Origin: JBMNMU01 sp050953505
GTDB lineage: Bacteria; Bacillota; Clostridia; Peptostreptococcales; Anaerovoracaceae
Length of the DNA: 64,000 bases
Direction of reading: 5' to 3'
Assembly (NCBI GenBank): GCA_050953505.1
Contig: JBMNMU010000001.1
Coordinates: forward strand, 1,178,001-1,242,000
A program made the position numbers and the translations under genes. The notes under the pieces are model-generated. The model was not told the origin of the DNA, ran no database searches, and saw nothing but the letters and a program-made list of their open reading frames with translations. Positions 35,201 to 43,083 of this stretch are shown here, piece by piece (position 1 is the stretch's first letter; each line of letters opens with the position of its first letter).

Positions 35201-36034
35201 AGTGACCAGTTTTTTATTATTTTTAATGGTTCTGGCATCCATTTTAAACAGCATGCCTTCAATTGTAGCCACGCCACTATCTTCCGTTAAACTGGAAAGG
35301 CTGATTGCTTCATCATTAATGGTTTTACCTAAAATACGATTTCCAACTACAGGGCCTTCATTTTGGGATCGCCTCGGCCATTTCCCGTTGCCGTTACCAT
35401 TCCCGTTGCCATACCCATTCCCTGCACCGTTAGATTCACCTTGAGCCACAGCCGCATTGGCTGCAGCTATTTCCTGCAATCTCCTTGCTTCCTCCAGTTC
35501 CTTTTTGGCTAAGGAAATTCGTTCTTTTTCCGTTTCTTTATAACTATCTTCATGATTAGCAAAACGAACTTCAACATTTAGGGAGAAGTTTCTTTGCAGT
35601 AATACCTGGAACTGGTCTGCCACTCTTCTATTTAATTCTCTTACTGCTACATCTCCTAGAGCCATGATTGTTAATTGACCATGATCATATGTATATTCTT
35701 TAGGGAAGATAGTCTTAGTAATCCCAGCATATTCCCCATTTACTCCATGAATCATATGAGGAATATAAAGTTTAATGATTTCCTCTTTGGATAAAACCAT
35801 ATTTTCATAAATAAAATGAAAAGTAACATCCTTTAATTCAGGTATTTCATTTATTACCTGTTTTCGAATTCTTTTTACGTCTGAAAAAGGTATAATAAAG
35901 TTCAATCGGATATCCAGAGAAAGGACAGCCGTCTCTTTTGAAACGACTGCCTTTTCTATAGAATATTTATAGTTTTCTTTTGGGTGTTTACCGATTTTAT
36001 TCCAATTAATTGTCTGTTCTATTAATGCCTTCAA
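32246..36034 (-). CDS. polC: DNA polymerase III PolC lacking the inserted 3'-5' exonuclease domain
   Basis: 1262 residues, versus about 1430 for a typical PolC. It starts at TTG 36034 with GGAGG 7 bases upstream. Order: N-terminal domain (1-195), a Gly-Asn repeat linker (GNGYGNGNGNGNG, near 210), OB domain (about 230-335), PHP domain starting IELHAHTKMSAMD (near 350). In other PolC the DnaQ-type exonuclease (VVFDVETTG etc.) is inserted after the 'YGLE...VDDG' strand; here VDDG is followed directly by DSKDGERDYKSKSTNHIILL, and no DxETTG, HNAxFD or Exo III motif occurs anywhere. PHP metal residues remain (HAH, TDHG, YGLE, TNH, SACEAGE, CDAHY). Polymerase motifs are intact: GSRGSVGSSFAATM, the Cys4 zinc site, PDIDLNFAGEYQ, GQHPGGIIIVP, YMFPKAHAVAYV. 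It ends in the beta-clamp motif QISLF. Confidence 0.95.
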   Translation of the reverse strand: MKALIEQTINWNKIGKHPKENYKYSIEKAVVSKETAVLSLDIRLNFIIPFSDVKRIRKQVINEIPELKDVTFHFIYENMVLSKEEIIKLYIPHMIHGVNGEYAGITKTIFPKEYTYDHGQLTIMALGDVAVRELNRRVADQFQVLLQRNFSLNVEVRFANHEDSYKETEKERISLAKKELEEARRLQEIAAANAAVAQGESNGAGNGYGNGNGNGNGKWPRRSQNEGPVVGNRILGKTINDEAISLSSLTEDSGVATIEGMLFKMDARTIKNNKKLVTLFITDKITSVCVKVFASEEKWAEMEQHLKSGDYVKIRGNAEYDTWENSVVLMGKDIEKIEKESRQDNADKKRIELHAHTKMSAMDGLNDVSSMIKTAAAWGHKAIALTDHGVVQSFPEAQKTVKYGKLDIKIIYGLEGYLVDDGDSKDGERDYKSKSTNHIILLAKNQEGLKNLYKLVSLSHLEYFYKRPRLPKSVLEKYREGLIIGSACEAGEVYRSILHNKTDEEIRTIVSFYDYLEIQPLVNNQFLIDNGSVKGLEELKDINRKVIAFGKEMGKPVVATCDAHYTDPEEAIYRKILMAGQGYKDIEGDQGLYLRTTEEMLEEFQYLGHDLAREVVIDAPNQIADLVEEVVPVPSGKFPPKIDGAEERLRKTCMENAWRIYGNPLPELVQKRLDKELDSIINNGYAVMYVSAEMLVQKSLEDGYLVGSRGSVGSSFAATMGGITEVNPLPPHYICPNEECKNSEFILDGSYDCGVDMPEKNCPKCGTPYKMDGFNIPFEVFLGFEGNKEPDIDLNFAGEYQPVAHKYVEDIFGKENVFRAGTIGTIASKTAYGFVMKYFEERQHPVNKWEVDRLTQCCTGVRRTTGQHPGGIIIVPRGHEIYEFCPVQHPANDMNTDIITTHFDYHSIDENLLKLDILGHDVPSMIRRLQDLTGVDPLEVPLKDKKVSSLFLGIDGLDIKDPDYKFTHGSYGIPEFGTKFVRQMLDDTQPSMFADLVRISGFSHGTDVWLNNAQEFIRNGSATMKDAISTRDDIMNYLISKGVPDLTAFKIMENVRKGKGLKDDEVAIMEENNVPEWYIESCRRIKYMFPKAHAVAYVMMSYRIAYYKVYYPVAFYAVFFSTKINDFDAETILKGPKAVLQKIEAVEMKGKNATKKEEDEVTVLEVAYEMYGRGYEFMPVQIGLSDAVDFQVVDGKVLLPYASLPGVGENAAKSIVAEVKKAPPISIDDLRTRARLNKTAIESLINYGVLDDIPESDQISLF

Positions 36035-36046
36035 TGATTGCCTCCG

Positions 36047-36991
36047 TTAAGATTCTTCCGCCTTATCATCCTTTATAAGCTCCGTCAAGGAAGTTGCCAA
36101 TCCAGCAAGACCTTGTATTTGTGATGGAATAATTATCTTCGTTGCTTTCCCGTCTGCCGCTGTTTCAAAAGCATCTAAACCCTTTAATGCGATTACTTGC
36201 TCAGTAGGATTGGATTCCACCAGTAGCTTGATCCCCTCAGCCGTTGCACGCTGAACCATAAGAATGGCTTCCGCTTCCCCTTCTGCCTCTTTGATTTGAG
36301 CCTCTTTTCTTGCTTCTGCAGCTAAAATCATCGCCTCTTTCTCAGCCTCAGCAGTCAAAATAACTGATTCTTTATTCCCTTCTGCAATAAGTATGGCAGA
36401 TCTTTTTTCCCCTTCGGCACGAAGAATCGCTTCTCTTCTTTCTCGCTCCGCCCGCATTTGCTTCTCCATAGCCTGCTGAATATCACTAGGAGGTATAATG
36501 TTTTTAACTTCTACCCTATTGATTTTTATACCCCAAGGGTCGGTAGCCTCATCGAGAACCAATCGTATCTTCGTATTAATATGTTCTCTACTTGTTAGTG
36601 ATTCGTCTAGCTCCAAGTCACCAATTATATTTCTTAAAGTTGTAGCCGTTAGGTTTTCTATTGCTGCCATAGGGTTATCAACACCGTAGGCGTAAAGCTT
36701 TGGATCCGTTATCTGAAAGTAGATAACCGTATCGATTTCCATGGTTACATTATCCTTTGTAATGACAGGCTGAGGAGGAAAATCAATAACATGCTCCTTT
36801 AGAGAAACCTTCCGAGCGATCTTATCGATTAGAGGGATTTTAATATGAAGGCCAACATGCCAGGTTGCATGATAGGCTCCTAATCTTTCTACGACAAAAG
36901 CCCTTGCTTGAGGCACTATTCTAATGTTAGTGACAATAAGAAATATTAAAATAATGACTAATATGATTATTGATATGACAGTGATATTCAT
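36047..36991 (-). CDS. SPFH/stomatin-family membrane protein (QmcA-like)
   Basis: 314 residues. One N-terminal transmembrane helix (ISIIILVIILIFLIVTNIRI) then the SPFH domain (ARAFVVERLGAYHATWHVGLH, VSLKEHVIDFPPQPVITKDNV, NRVEVKNIIPP), followed by a long Ala/Glu/Arg coiled coil with repeats of 'AEGEKRSAILIAEG' type. Members form large oligomeric membrane scaffolds or cages, often with NfeD partners. The start overlaps the nfeD stop by 4 bases (ATGA) and the gene ends 12 bases before polC. In most Firmicutes this pair is not in the dxr-rseP-ispG-polC operon. Confidence 0.93.
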   Translation of the reverse strand: MNITVISIIILVIILIFLIVTNIRIVPQARAFVVERLGAYHATWHVGLHIKIPLIDKIARKVSLKEHVIDFPPQPVITKDNVTMEIDTVIYFQITDPKLYAYGVDNPMAAIENLTATTLRNIIGDLELDESLTSREHINTKIRLVLDEATDPWGIKINRVEVKNIIPPSDIQQAMEKQMRAERERREAILRAEGEKRSAILIAEGNKESVILTAEAEKEAMILAAEARKEAQIKEAEGEAEAILMVQRATAEGIKLLVESNPTEQVIALKGLDAFETAADGKATKIIIPSQIQGLAGLATSLTELIKDDKAEES

Positions 36992-37449
36992 TGGTTTTCT
37001 CCCTTCTTTCGCTCTACAATAAGCTTTACTCCTTCAACCTTTAATATGCGTACCTCTTCACCCTTAACGAGGGTATCCTGATTATGTTTAGAAACAGCTG
37101 TCCATATCTGTCCGTCCAGTTTAACCTGTCCCGTGTGGTATGGTTCTATATCTTCAGTTACCAAAGCACTTTTTCCAATAATTTGGTCAATACTGTTTTT
37201 TTCATGACCAATTTTTAGCTTTTTTTCTGCTAATGGTCTCGTGAAATAGAGTAAAACGATAGAAACTACGAGGAATACCACTACTTGCAGCAGTATTGAT
37301 CCTCCTGCTAAGGCCACTAAGCATGCACCTACGCCTCCGATGGTAAACCAAATGGTTGTCAATCCCATTGTAAAGGCTTCGATAATTGCAAAAATTACTG
37401 CAATCAATATCCAAACTATAGGTTCGGGTATTATAAAATCCCCTATCAT
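36988..37449 (-). CDS. NfeD-family membrane protein with OB fold
   Basis: 153 residues. Three or four hydrophobic segments (PIVWILIAVIFAIIEAFTMG; TIWFTIGGVGACLVALAGG; LQVVVFLVVSIVLLYFT) are followed by a soluble OB-like domain from about residue 90 (GKSALVTEDIEPYHTGQVKLDGQIWTA). This short NfeD form lacks the ClpP-like protease domain. It is co-translated with the downstream SPFH protein, the classical NfeD-stomatin partnership in membrane quality control or microdomains. The relation to polC is probably only positional. Confidence 0.92.
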   Translation of the reverse strand: MIGDFIIPEPIVWILIAVIFAIIEAFTMGLTTIWFTIGGVGACLVALAGGSILLQVVVFLVVSIVLLYFTRPLAEKKLKIGHEKNSIDQIIGKSALVTEDIEPYHTGQVKLDGQIWTAVSKHNQDTLVKGEEVRILKVEGVKLIVERKKGENQ

Positions 37450-37485
37450 ATTGTAGCCCCCTTCTCTCTCAACCTTATATTAACG

Positions 37486-38559
37486 CTATACGAGTTTCAC
37501 TTCTTCCTGAATATATTTTATCAGCTCTTGGGCAATATCCTCTTCTTCTACGTTTTGGATAATTTCACCCTTTTTAAAAATTAGGCCCTTCCCTTTGCCG
37601 CAAGCGATGCCAAAGTCTACTGCTTTTGCTTCTCCCGGGCCGTTTACAGCACACCCCATTACAGCTACCGTTATCGATGGTAGCTTCTTTTTCTTTAATT
37701 CCTTTTCCAGCCCTTTTAAAGAATTTTCCACCTCTGAAGCTATCTTTCCAAGATCTACACCACATCTACCACAGGTAGGACAGGATACAAGATTAATAGT
37801 ACTTTCCCTTAAATCCAATGCTTTTAGTATCTCTTGAGCAAAGTTAACTTCTTCGATGGGATCCCCCGTTAGGGATACACGTATGGTGTCACCGATACCT
37901 GCAAGAAGTAAGGAGCCTATTCCAATTGCAGATTTCACCTTACCTCCTTCTATGGTACCTGCTTCGGTGATACCAATATGAAGAGGATAATCCATCTTTG
38001 TAGCAATAAGCTGATGAGCTTTATAGTTTAACTTAACATCTGACGATTTTAAGGACACTACAATGTCGTAAAATCCCATTTCTTCTACCATCCGAATATT
38101 ACGAAGAGCGCTTTCTGCAAGTCCTTCCTCTGTAACACCCTGATGCTTTTCTAAAATATCCCTCTCAAGTGAACCAGAGTTTACACCAATGCGAATAGGA
38201 ATCTTTCGCTCTTTTGCAGCATCAATCACGGCCTTAACCCTATCTCTGTCACCGATATTTCCAGGGTTTATACGGACCTTGTCCGCACCCTTCTTAATCG
38301 CCGTAATAGCTAAGCTATAATCAAAATGAATGTCTGCAACGAGGGGAATATGAACCTTTTTTTTGATTTCCCCAAAAGCTTCTGCAGCTTCTTTATCAGG
38401 TATTGCACATCGTACAATATCGCAACCAGCATCCTGTAGTGCTTCGATCTGGGATACTGTAGCCCTCACATTTCTTGTATCTGTATTGGTCATAGACTGA
38501 ATGGGTATAGAGGCTCCTCCCCCGATAGCAATCCCACCGCAATTAACTTTTCTGGTCAT
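37486..38559 (-). CDS. ispG: 4-hydroxy-3-methylbut-2-enyl diphosphate synthase
   Basis: 357 residues, the two-domain bacterial form. TIM-barrel: VNCGGIAIGGGASIPIQSMTN, ADIHFDYSLAI, KVRINPGNIG, IPIRIGVNSGSLE, YDIVVSLKSSD. The [4Fe-4S] domain has VSCPTCGRCGVDL and MGCAVNGPGEAKAVDFGIACG. It reduces MEcPP to HMBPP in the MEP isoprenoid pathway, for which dxr is two genes upstream. Its ATG overlaps the rseP stop by 4 bases (ATGA). Confidence 0.97.
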   Translation of the reverse strand: MTRKVNCGGIAIGGGASIPIQSMTNTDTRNVRATVSQIEALQDAGCDIVRCAIPDKEAAEAFGEIKKKVHIPLVADIHFDYSLAITAIKKGADKVRINPGNIGDRDRVKAVIDAAKERKIPIRIGVNSGSLERDILEKHQGVTEEGLAESALRNIRMVEEMGFYDIVVSLKSSDVKLNYKAHQLIATKMDYPLHIGITEAGTIEGGKVKSAIGIGSLLLAGIGDTIRVSLTGDPIEEVNFAQEILKALDLRESTINLVSCPTCGRCGVDLGKIASEVENSLKGLEKELKKKKLPSITVAVMGCAVNGPGEAKAVDFGIACGKGKGLIFKKGEIIQNVEEEDIAQELIKYIQEEVKLV

Positions 38560-39566
38560 AATATAAACCTTCCCACATCTTGGAATGTGATATAAATCAT
38601 AAGACCAAAGAGAAGCATGATTCCTATAAAGTGTATTTTCCCTTCTGTTTCATCGGAAATAACCTTTCCTGTAAATCGTCTTATAATTAAAAATAATAGC
38701 CTTCCTCCATCCAGGGCAGGCAATGGAAGCATGTTCATAATGGCTAAATTCAAGCTAATCAAAGCCGTTAGCTGAGCTACATAAAATAAGCCCATCCTGG
38801 CGGTATCTCCCACCATGACCACTATTCCCACAGGTCCAGTTAGCGCCTTTGTGGAAATTTCCCCCGTAATCAGATCTCCAATGATTTTCACCATTTGTAC
38901 ACCCATTTCAAATGTACTTAGTGTACCGTTAATAAGAGCAGTTCCGGGATTTCTCGTATAAGCTGGTGCAATACCTATCACTCTTCTACCATCTTCCGTA
39001 TAAGTCACATCGGATTCAAAAGTAAGGTGTTTTCCATCTCTATCTACGACTACGGTAATGGTTTCTGCCTTGCTATTGGAGATGGTTTCAGGAATATCCT
39101 GCCACTCTCTAATTTTTTCTCCTTCAATCTCAATAATCTTATCTCCACTTTGCATACCCGCTATAATAGCTGGGTTATCCGGCGCCAAATCTTTAATAGT
39201 AGTGGTAGGACTACCAATAGCCACAAAAAGTATAGACAGAATAATAATAGCTAAGACTAGGTTCATGAAAGAGCCTGCGATGATGACCAGTGCTTTAGCA
39301 CCCGTTGATTTGTTATTAAATGCTCTAGGATCCGAAGACTCTTCATCTTCCCCTTCCATTGCACAAAAACCACCGATGGGCAAGGCCCTAAGAGAATACT
39401 CCGTTTCGCCTTTTTTAAATTTAAATAACAAAGGGCCCATACCTAAAGCAAACTCGTTGACCCTGATACCAGCCGCCTTTGCTGCTATTAAATGCCCAAA
39501 TTCATGAACAAATATTAATAAGCAAAAGATAATGATTGCATAAATAATCATCATAACGCTTGACAT
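38556..39566 (-). CDS. rseP: Site-2 membrane metalloprotease RseP/RasP
   Basis: 336 residues. The zinc site HEFGH is within IFVHEFGHLIAAKAAGIRV in the first helix; a single PDZ domain (about residues 120-195) follows, and the second metal ligand Asp is in LPLPALDGGRLLFLI. Intramembrane cleavage of anti-sigma factors and signal peptides is the family role. ATG 39566 was chosen over an internal Met because GGGGGGA precedes it; it overlaps the dxr end by 16 bases. Confidence 0.95.
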   Translation of the reverse strand: MSSVMMIIYAIIIFCLLIFVHEFGHLIAAKAAGIRVNEFALGMGPLLFKFKKGETEYSLRALPIGGFCAMEGEDEESSDPRAFNNKSTGAKALVIIAGSFMNLVLAIIILSILFVAIGSPTTTIKDLAPDNPAIIAGMQSGDKIIEIEGEKIREWQDIPETISNSKAETITVVVDRDGKHLTFESDVTYTEDGRRVIGIAPAYTRNPGTALINGTLSTFEMGVQMVKIIGDLITGEISTKALTGPVGIVVMVGDTARMGLFYVAQLTALISLNLAIMNMLPLPALDGGRLLFLIIRRFTGKVISDETEGKIHFIGIMLLFGLMIYITFQDVGRFIL

Positions 39567-40693
39567 TCTAATCCCCCCCGGATTCTCCCATCTATCTCCA
39601 ATATTTCCTCTAATTCCAAGTTGTAGATCCCTTTGTGCTGATCTAATATCTTCTTTATAGTATTCTGAATTTCTATAAAACTTATCCTGGAATCTAAAAA
39701 TTGTTGAACCAGGACCTCATTAGCTGCGTTTAATACCACCGGATAGCTGCCGCCAGATTTTAATGCTTCATAAGCCATATGAAGGCAAGTAAAAGTATTT
39801 AAATCCGGCTTTTCAAAGGTTAATTGTTTTAGCTCAAAAAAATCTATTTCCGGTAAATTGTTAGGGATTCTATCGGGATAAGTGAAGGCATAGCTGATGG
39901 GTACCTTCATATCCGGCATCCCCAGCTGAGCAATAATGGAATGATCTACATACTCCACCATAGAATGAATAATACTTTGCGGATGAACCACCACTTGAAT
40001 TTTTTCTGCTGGAACATCAAATAGCCATCTGGCTTCAATAACCTCAAGCCCCTTATTCATCAAGGTGGCAGAGTCTATGGTAATTTTACTCCCCATGGTC
40101 CACTTAGGATGCTTCAATGCCTGAGAAAGTGTCACTCCTTTTAACTGCTCCAAATCATATCCTCTAAACGGACCACCAGAAGCCGTTAATATCAATCGGT
40201 TAATATGCTTATGAGCATTACCCTGTAGACCCTGAAATATGGCACTGTGTTCGCTGTCAACAGGAAGTATCCTAACCCCATTATCCTTAACAGCCTTCAT
40301 GATCAATTCTCCCCCTGCAACTAGGGTTTCCTTGTTTGCAAGGGCAATATCTTTACCAGCTTTTATGGCTTCATAAGTAGGTACAAGACCTCTCATGCCC
40401 ATAAGAGCATTTAAAACAAGAGTACAGTCTGTGTGAGCTGCAGCAGTAATCAAGCCTTCCTTACCGGAGAAGAATTCTGTATAAGGATGCCGTTTTTGAA
40501 GTTCTTTTCTCTGTTTTTCATCAGCAATAACTGCAACTGCTGGTTTATGTCTTTTTACCTGTTGAGAAAGCTTTTCAGCATTGCTCCCACATGTCAAGGC
40601 AGTTACTGAAAATTTATCCGGATTTTGTTCTATAATTTCTAAAGCCTGCGTTCCTATCGATCCTGTGGAACCTAGGATTGCAATTTTCTTCAT
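39551..40693 (-). CDS. dxr: 1-deoxy-D-xylulose 5-phosphate reductoisomerase
   Basis: 380 residues. The NADPH-binding start (KIAILGSTGSIGTQALEII), ANKETLVAGGELI, PVDSEHSAIFQGLQG, LTASGGPFRGY (metal and phosphate loop), KWTMGSKITIDSATLMNKGLEVIEA and HPQSIIHSMVEY are all in place. It commits DXP to the MEP isoprenoid pathway. The product ultimately supplies UppS, encoded next to cdsA upstream. It lies 44 bases after cdsA. Confidence 0.97.
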   Translation of the reverse strand: MKKIAILGSTGSIGTQALEIIEQNPDKFSVTALTCGSNAEKLSQQVKRHKPAVAVIADEKQRKELQKRHPYTEFFSGKEGLITAAAHTDCTLVLNALMGMRGLVPTYEAIKAGKDIALANKETLVAGGELIMKAVKDNGVRILPVDSEHSAIFQGLQGNAHKHINRLILTASGGPFRGYDLEQLKGVTLSQALKHPKWTMGSKITIDSATLMNKGLEVIEARWLFDVPAEKIQVVVHPQSIIHSMVEYVDHSIIAQLGMPDMKVPISYAFTYPDRIPNNLPEIDFFELKQLTFEKPDLNTFTCLHMAYEALKSGGSYPVVLNAANEVLVQQFLDSRISFIEIQNTIKKILDQHKGIYNLELEEILEIDGRIRGGLECQAL

Positions 40694-40737
40694 TGGGACT
40701 CCTTTTTTAAGCTGTCTTAGATTAATTAATTTCTTAA

Positions 40738-41523
40738 TTAGCGCAATACAAAGATGATATAATAATACACCATGGGAGCTGTAAATAGAACACTATCAAA
40801 TCTATCTAAAATGCCCCCATGCCCTGGAATCAAATTACCATAGTCTTTAATACCCATTTTTCGTTTAAATATTGATGCAGACAAATCTCCAAGCTGAGAT
40901 ATAACTCCCCCTAAAACACCTATTATAATGCAATGGATCAACAGATCATTGACTATAAAATAGCCAAAAATGCCACTAAATATAACGCTACCAAGGATTC
41001 CACCTATAGATCCTTCTATTGTCTTTTTAGGACTTATCCTTGGGCAAAGCTTATGTTTTCCTAAAGCATATCCTGTGAAATATGCCATAGTGTCCGTACC
41101 AAATGCCGTTATGAGTACAAGCCAAACCAGAATACCATATTGGGCAATCTGATCGATTAATACAAAATGATAGGAAAAATAGATAATATAAAAGATTCCT
41201 ACCATAGTGGCCATAGCATCGGCTAGTTGTCTCTGGTCTATTTTAAACAAATATAATAAATTTAAAAATACTACCATTGCAAACCATAGCATATAAAGCT
41301 GGTCTGCGCCGGAAGTAAAGATATTAATGGCATATAATCCTAGAATACTAATATTTGCAATGAAAGAAGAGGGTTTGACCCCCATATTTTCAAAACCGCG
41401 GTAAAATTCTTTTACTCCAACAGCACCAATAATAAAGCACCCAATAAGTAATATTCTTCCACCTAACAGTAATAATAACAGAAGAGGAAGTAGTAGTAAT
41501 CCTGATAAAATTCTGGTTTTCAT
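40738..41523 (-). CDS. cdsA: Phosphatidate cytidylyltransferase
   Basis: 261 residues with about eight hydrophobic segments; the N-terminus is an extreme leucine run (GLLLLPLLLLLLLGGRILL). The family signature near the C-terminus is complete: GDLSASIFKRKMGIKDYGNLIPGHGGILDRFDS. It makes CDP-diacylglycerol for phospholipid synthesis at the membrane. It lies 8 bases after uppS, the usual frr-uppS-cdsA-dxr order. Confidence 0.96.
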   Translation of the reverse strand: MKTRILSGLLLLPLLLLLLLGGRILLIGCFIIGAVGVKEFYRGFENMGVKPSSFIANISILGLYAINIFTSGADQLYMLWFAMVVFLNLLYLFKIDQRQLADAMATMVGIFYIIYFSYHFVLIDQIAQYGILVWLVLITAFGTDTMAYFTGYALGKHKLCPRISPKKTIEGSIGGILGSVIFSGIFGYFIVNDLLIHCIIIGVLGGVISQLGDLSASIFKRKMGIKDYGNLIPGHGGILDRFDSVLFTAPMVYYYIIFVLR

Positions 41524-41531
41524 ATTTTAAC

Positions 41532-42242
41532 TCACCTTCCGCCATAACGCCTTTTCCTAAGCTGATACTCTTTGATAGCTTTTTCAAAGTCTATTCTTGT
41601 GAAATCAGGCCACAAGACATCTGTGAATACGAATTCACTGTAAGCACATTGCCAAAGAAGAAAATTGCTGAGTCTCTTCTCGCCGCTGGTTCTTATTACC
41701 AAATCAGGATCAGGTACACCGGCAGTATAAAGGTTGTCAGAAATCATGGTTTCTGTTATATCTTCAGCCTTGATTTTTCCCTCTTCCACTTGTGTAGCTA
41801 CTTTTTTTATGGCATAAAGAATATCATCTCTTCCGCCATAATTCAGGGCAATATTAAACTGGAGACCCGTGTTATTCTTTGTCATCTCCAAGGTTCTTTC
41901 CAAACTATTCACCGCTTCTTCTGGCAAGCGATGATAATCTCCTAATATTTTAACTTTCACATTATTTTCATGTAGCTCAGCCAGTTCTTTCTCAACGTAA
42001 ATTATTAGAAGCTTAAATATTCCATTAATTTCTTCTTTCGATCTTTTCCAATTTTCCGTTGAAAAGGCATAAACCGTCAGGTGTTTGACACCAATGGAGC
42101 CAGAAGCTTTTACGATTTCCTTCATCGCTTTCATTCCGGCGTTGTGCCCCGCTAGCCTAGGAAGTTTTCTTCTCTGTGCCCATCGACCGTTACCGTCCAT
42201 TACAATGGCTACATGAAGGGGGATTTTCGTCTTGTCTATCAT
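41532..42242 (-). CDS. uppS: Undecaprenyl diphosphate synthase
   Basis: 236 residues from ATG 42242. The frame extends to TTG 42278, but the ATG overlaps the stop of the small ORF upstream as ATGA, which favours it. Signatures: HVAIVMDGNGRWAQRRKLPR (catalytic Asp and phosphate loop), GHNAGM, LTVYAFSTENWKR, LNYGGRDDI and PDLVIRTSGEKRLSNFLLWQ. It makes the C55 lipid carrier for cell-wall precursors from MEP-pathway units. Confidence 0.96.
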   Translation of the reverse strand: MIDKTKIPLHVAIVMDGNGRWAQRRKLPRLAGHNAGMKAMKEIVKASGSIGVKHLTVYAFSTENWKRSKEEINGIFKLLIIYVEKELAELHENNVKVKILGDYHRLPEEAVNSLERTLEMTKNNTGLQFNIALNYGGRDDILYAIKKVATQVEEGKIKAEDITETMISDNLYTAGVPDPDLVIRTSGEKRLSNFLLWQCAYSEFVFTDVLWPDFTRIDFEKAIKEYQLRKRRYGGR

Positions 42243-42430
42243 ATCTTGCACACCGTTAATTCTAAGCCTTCCGGGCAATCAGTACTAACCCGAATGACTC
42301 TCATAGTTCCCGAAGGGTTTTGCTTTTTTATTGGTTTTGTTTCAACTATAAGAAAATCTAGCCCTTCTGCTCTCAGAAGGGCTAGCGCAGTATCAAGTTC
42401 CATACCAAGAATGTCAGGGTATTCTTTCAA
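42239..42430 (-). CDS. Small PASTA-like protein between frr and uppS
   Basis: 63 residues from a TTG at 42430. GGAGG overlapping the end of frr lies 7 bases upstream, and the stop overlaps uppS as ATGA, so both ends look translationally coupled. The sequence resembles a single PASTA fold: PDILGMELDTALALLRAEGL (helix with the 'G...A...L...G' pattern), then VIRVSTDCPEGLELTVCKI, a final strand pair. There is no signal peptide or transmembrane segment, so a cytoplasmic role is expected, unlike PASTA repeats of PrkC or PBPs. The function is not known to me. Confidence 0.72.
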   Translation of the reverse strand: MKEYPDILGMELDTALALLRAEGLDFLIVETKPIKKQNPSGTMRVIRVSTDCPEGLELTVCKI

Positions 42431-42433
42431 AGG

Positions 42434-42991
42434 CTAAACCTCCATGATTTCCTTTTCTTTGTCTGCGACAATGTCATCAATCTCAGCGATACTTTTATCG
42501 ATCATTTTTTGTACTTGATCCATATCCTTTTTTAGGTCATCCTCTGTTAATTCTCCAGCCTTTTCCATCTTCTTTAGCTCGTCATTAGCAACTCTTCTTT
42601 CGTTCCTAACGGCAATCTTAACGTCTTCACCCATTTTCTTTACAAGCTTTGAAAGTTCTTTCCTTCTCTCCTCAGTAACAGCTGGAATGGCCAGCCTAAT
42701 CACTTTTCCGTCGTTTGTAGGATTGATGCCAAGATTGGCAATATTAATAGCCTTTTCGATGTCTTGAATGGATTGAGGATCGAAAGGCGATACCATTAAT
42801 GTTCTTGGATCTGGGGTAGAAATATTAGCGATGTTCTTTAGTGGTGTAGGATTGCCATAATAGTCTACCATGACTCTATCTAATAATGTGGGATTTGCTC
42901 TGCCTGCACGTACTGTGTTCAGATCACTTTTTAATACTGCTATACTCTTTTTCATTTTTTCTTCTAGAATCTGATGTACATTCTTACTCAT
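42434..42991 (-). CDS. frr: Ribosome recycling factor
   Basis: 185 residues, exact family length. Signatures: KMKKSIAVLKSDLNTVRAGRANPTLLDRVMVDYYG, LKNIANISTPDPRTLMVSPFD, DGKVIRLAIPAVTEERRKEL and KMGEDVKIAVRNERRVANDELKK. With EF-G it splits post-termination ribosomes. AGGAGG precedes ATG 42991. The gene follows pyrH by 92 bases and runs into the small PASTA-like ORF with 3 bases between. Confidence 0.97.
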   Translation of the reverse strand: MSKNVHQILEEKMKKSIAVLKSDLNTVRAGRANPTLLDRVMVDYYGNPTPLKNIANISTPDPRTLMVSPFDPQSIQDIEKAINIANLGINPTNDGKVIRLAIPAVTEERRKELSKLVKKMGEDVKIAVRNERRVANDELKKMEKAGELTEDDLKKDMDQVQKMIDKSIAEIDDIVADKEKEIMEV

Positions 42992-43083
42992 AATTAAATC
43001 CTCCGCAATTATTTTATTATTTGATAGCTTTTGTAATCTAATGCAACATCTTATTTGTTAATTACTTTAATTTATCCACACAT

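Noticed and set aside
32246..36034. Pseudogene or frameshifted polC
   Set aside because: The frame is unbroken, with all polymerase and PHP motifs and a proper start and C-terminal clamp motif. Only the exonuclease block is missing.
39058..39507. 149-codon plus-strand ORF
   Set aside because: It lies opposite rseP. The length comes from codon composition of the real gene; no ribosome site or family resemblance.
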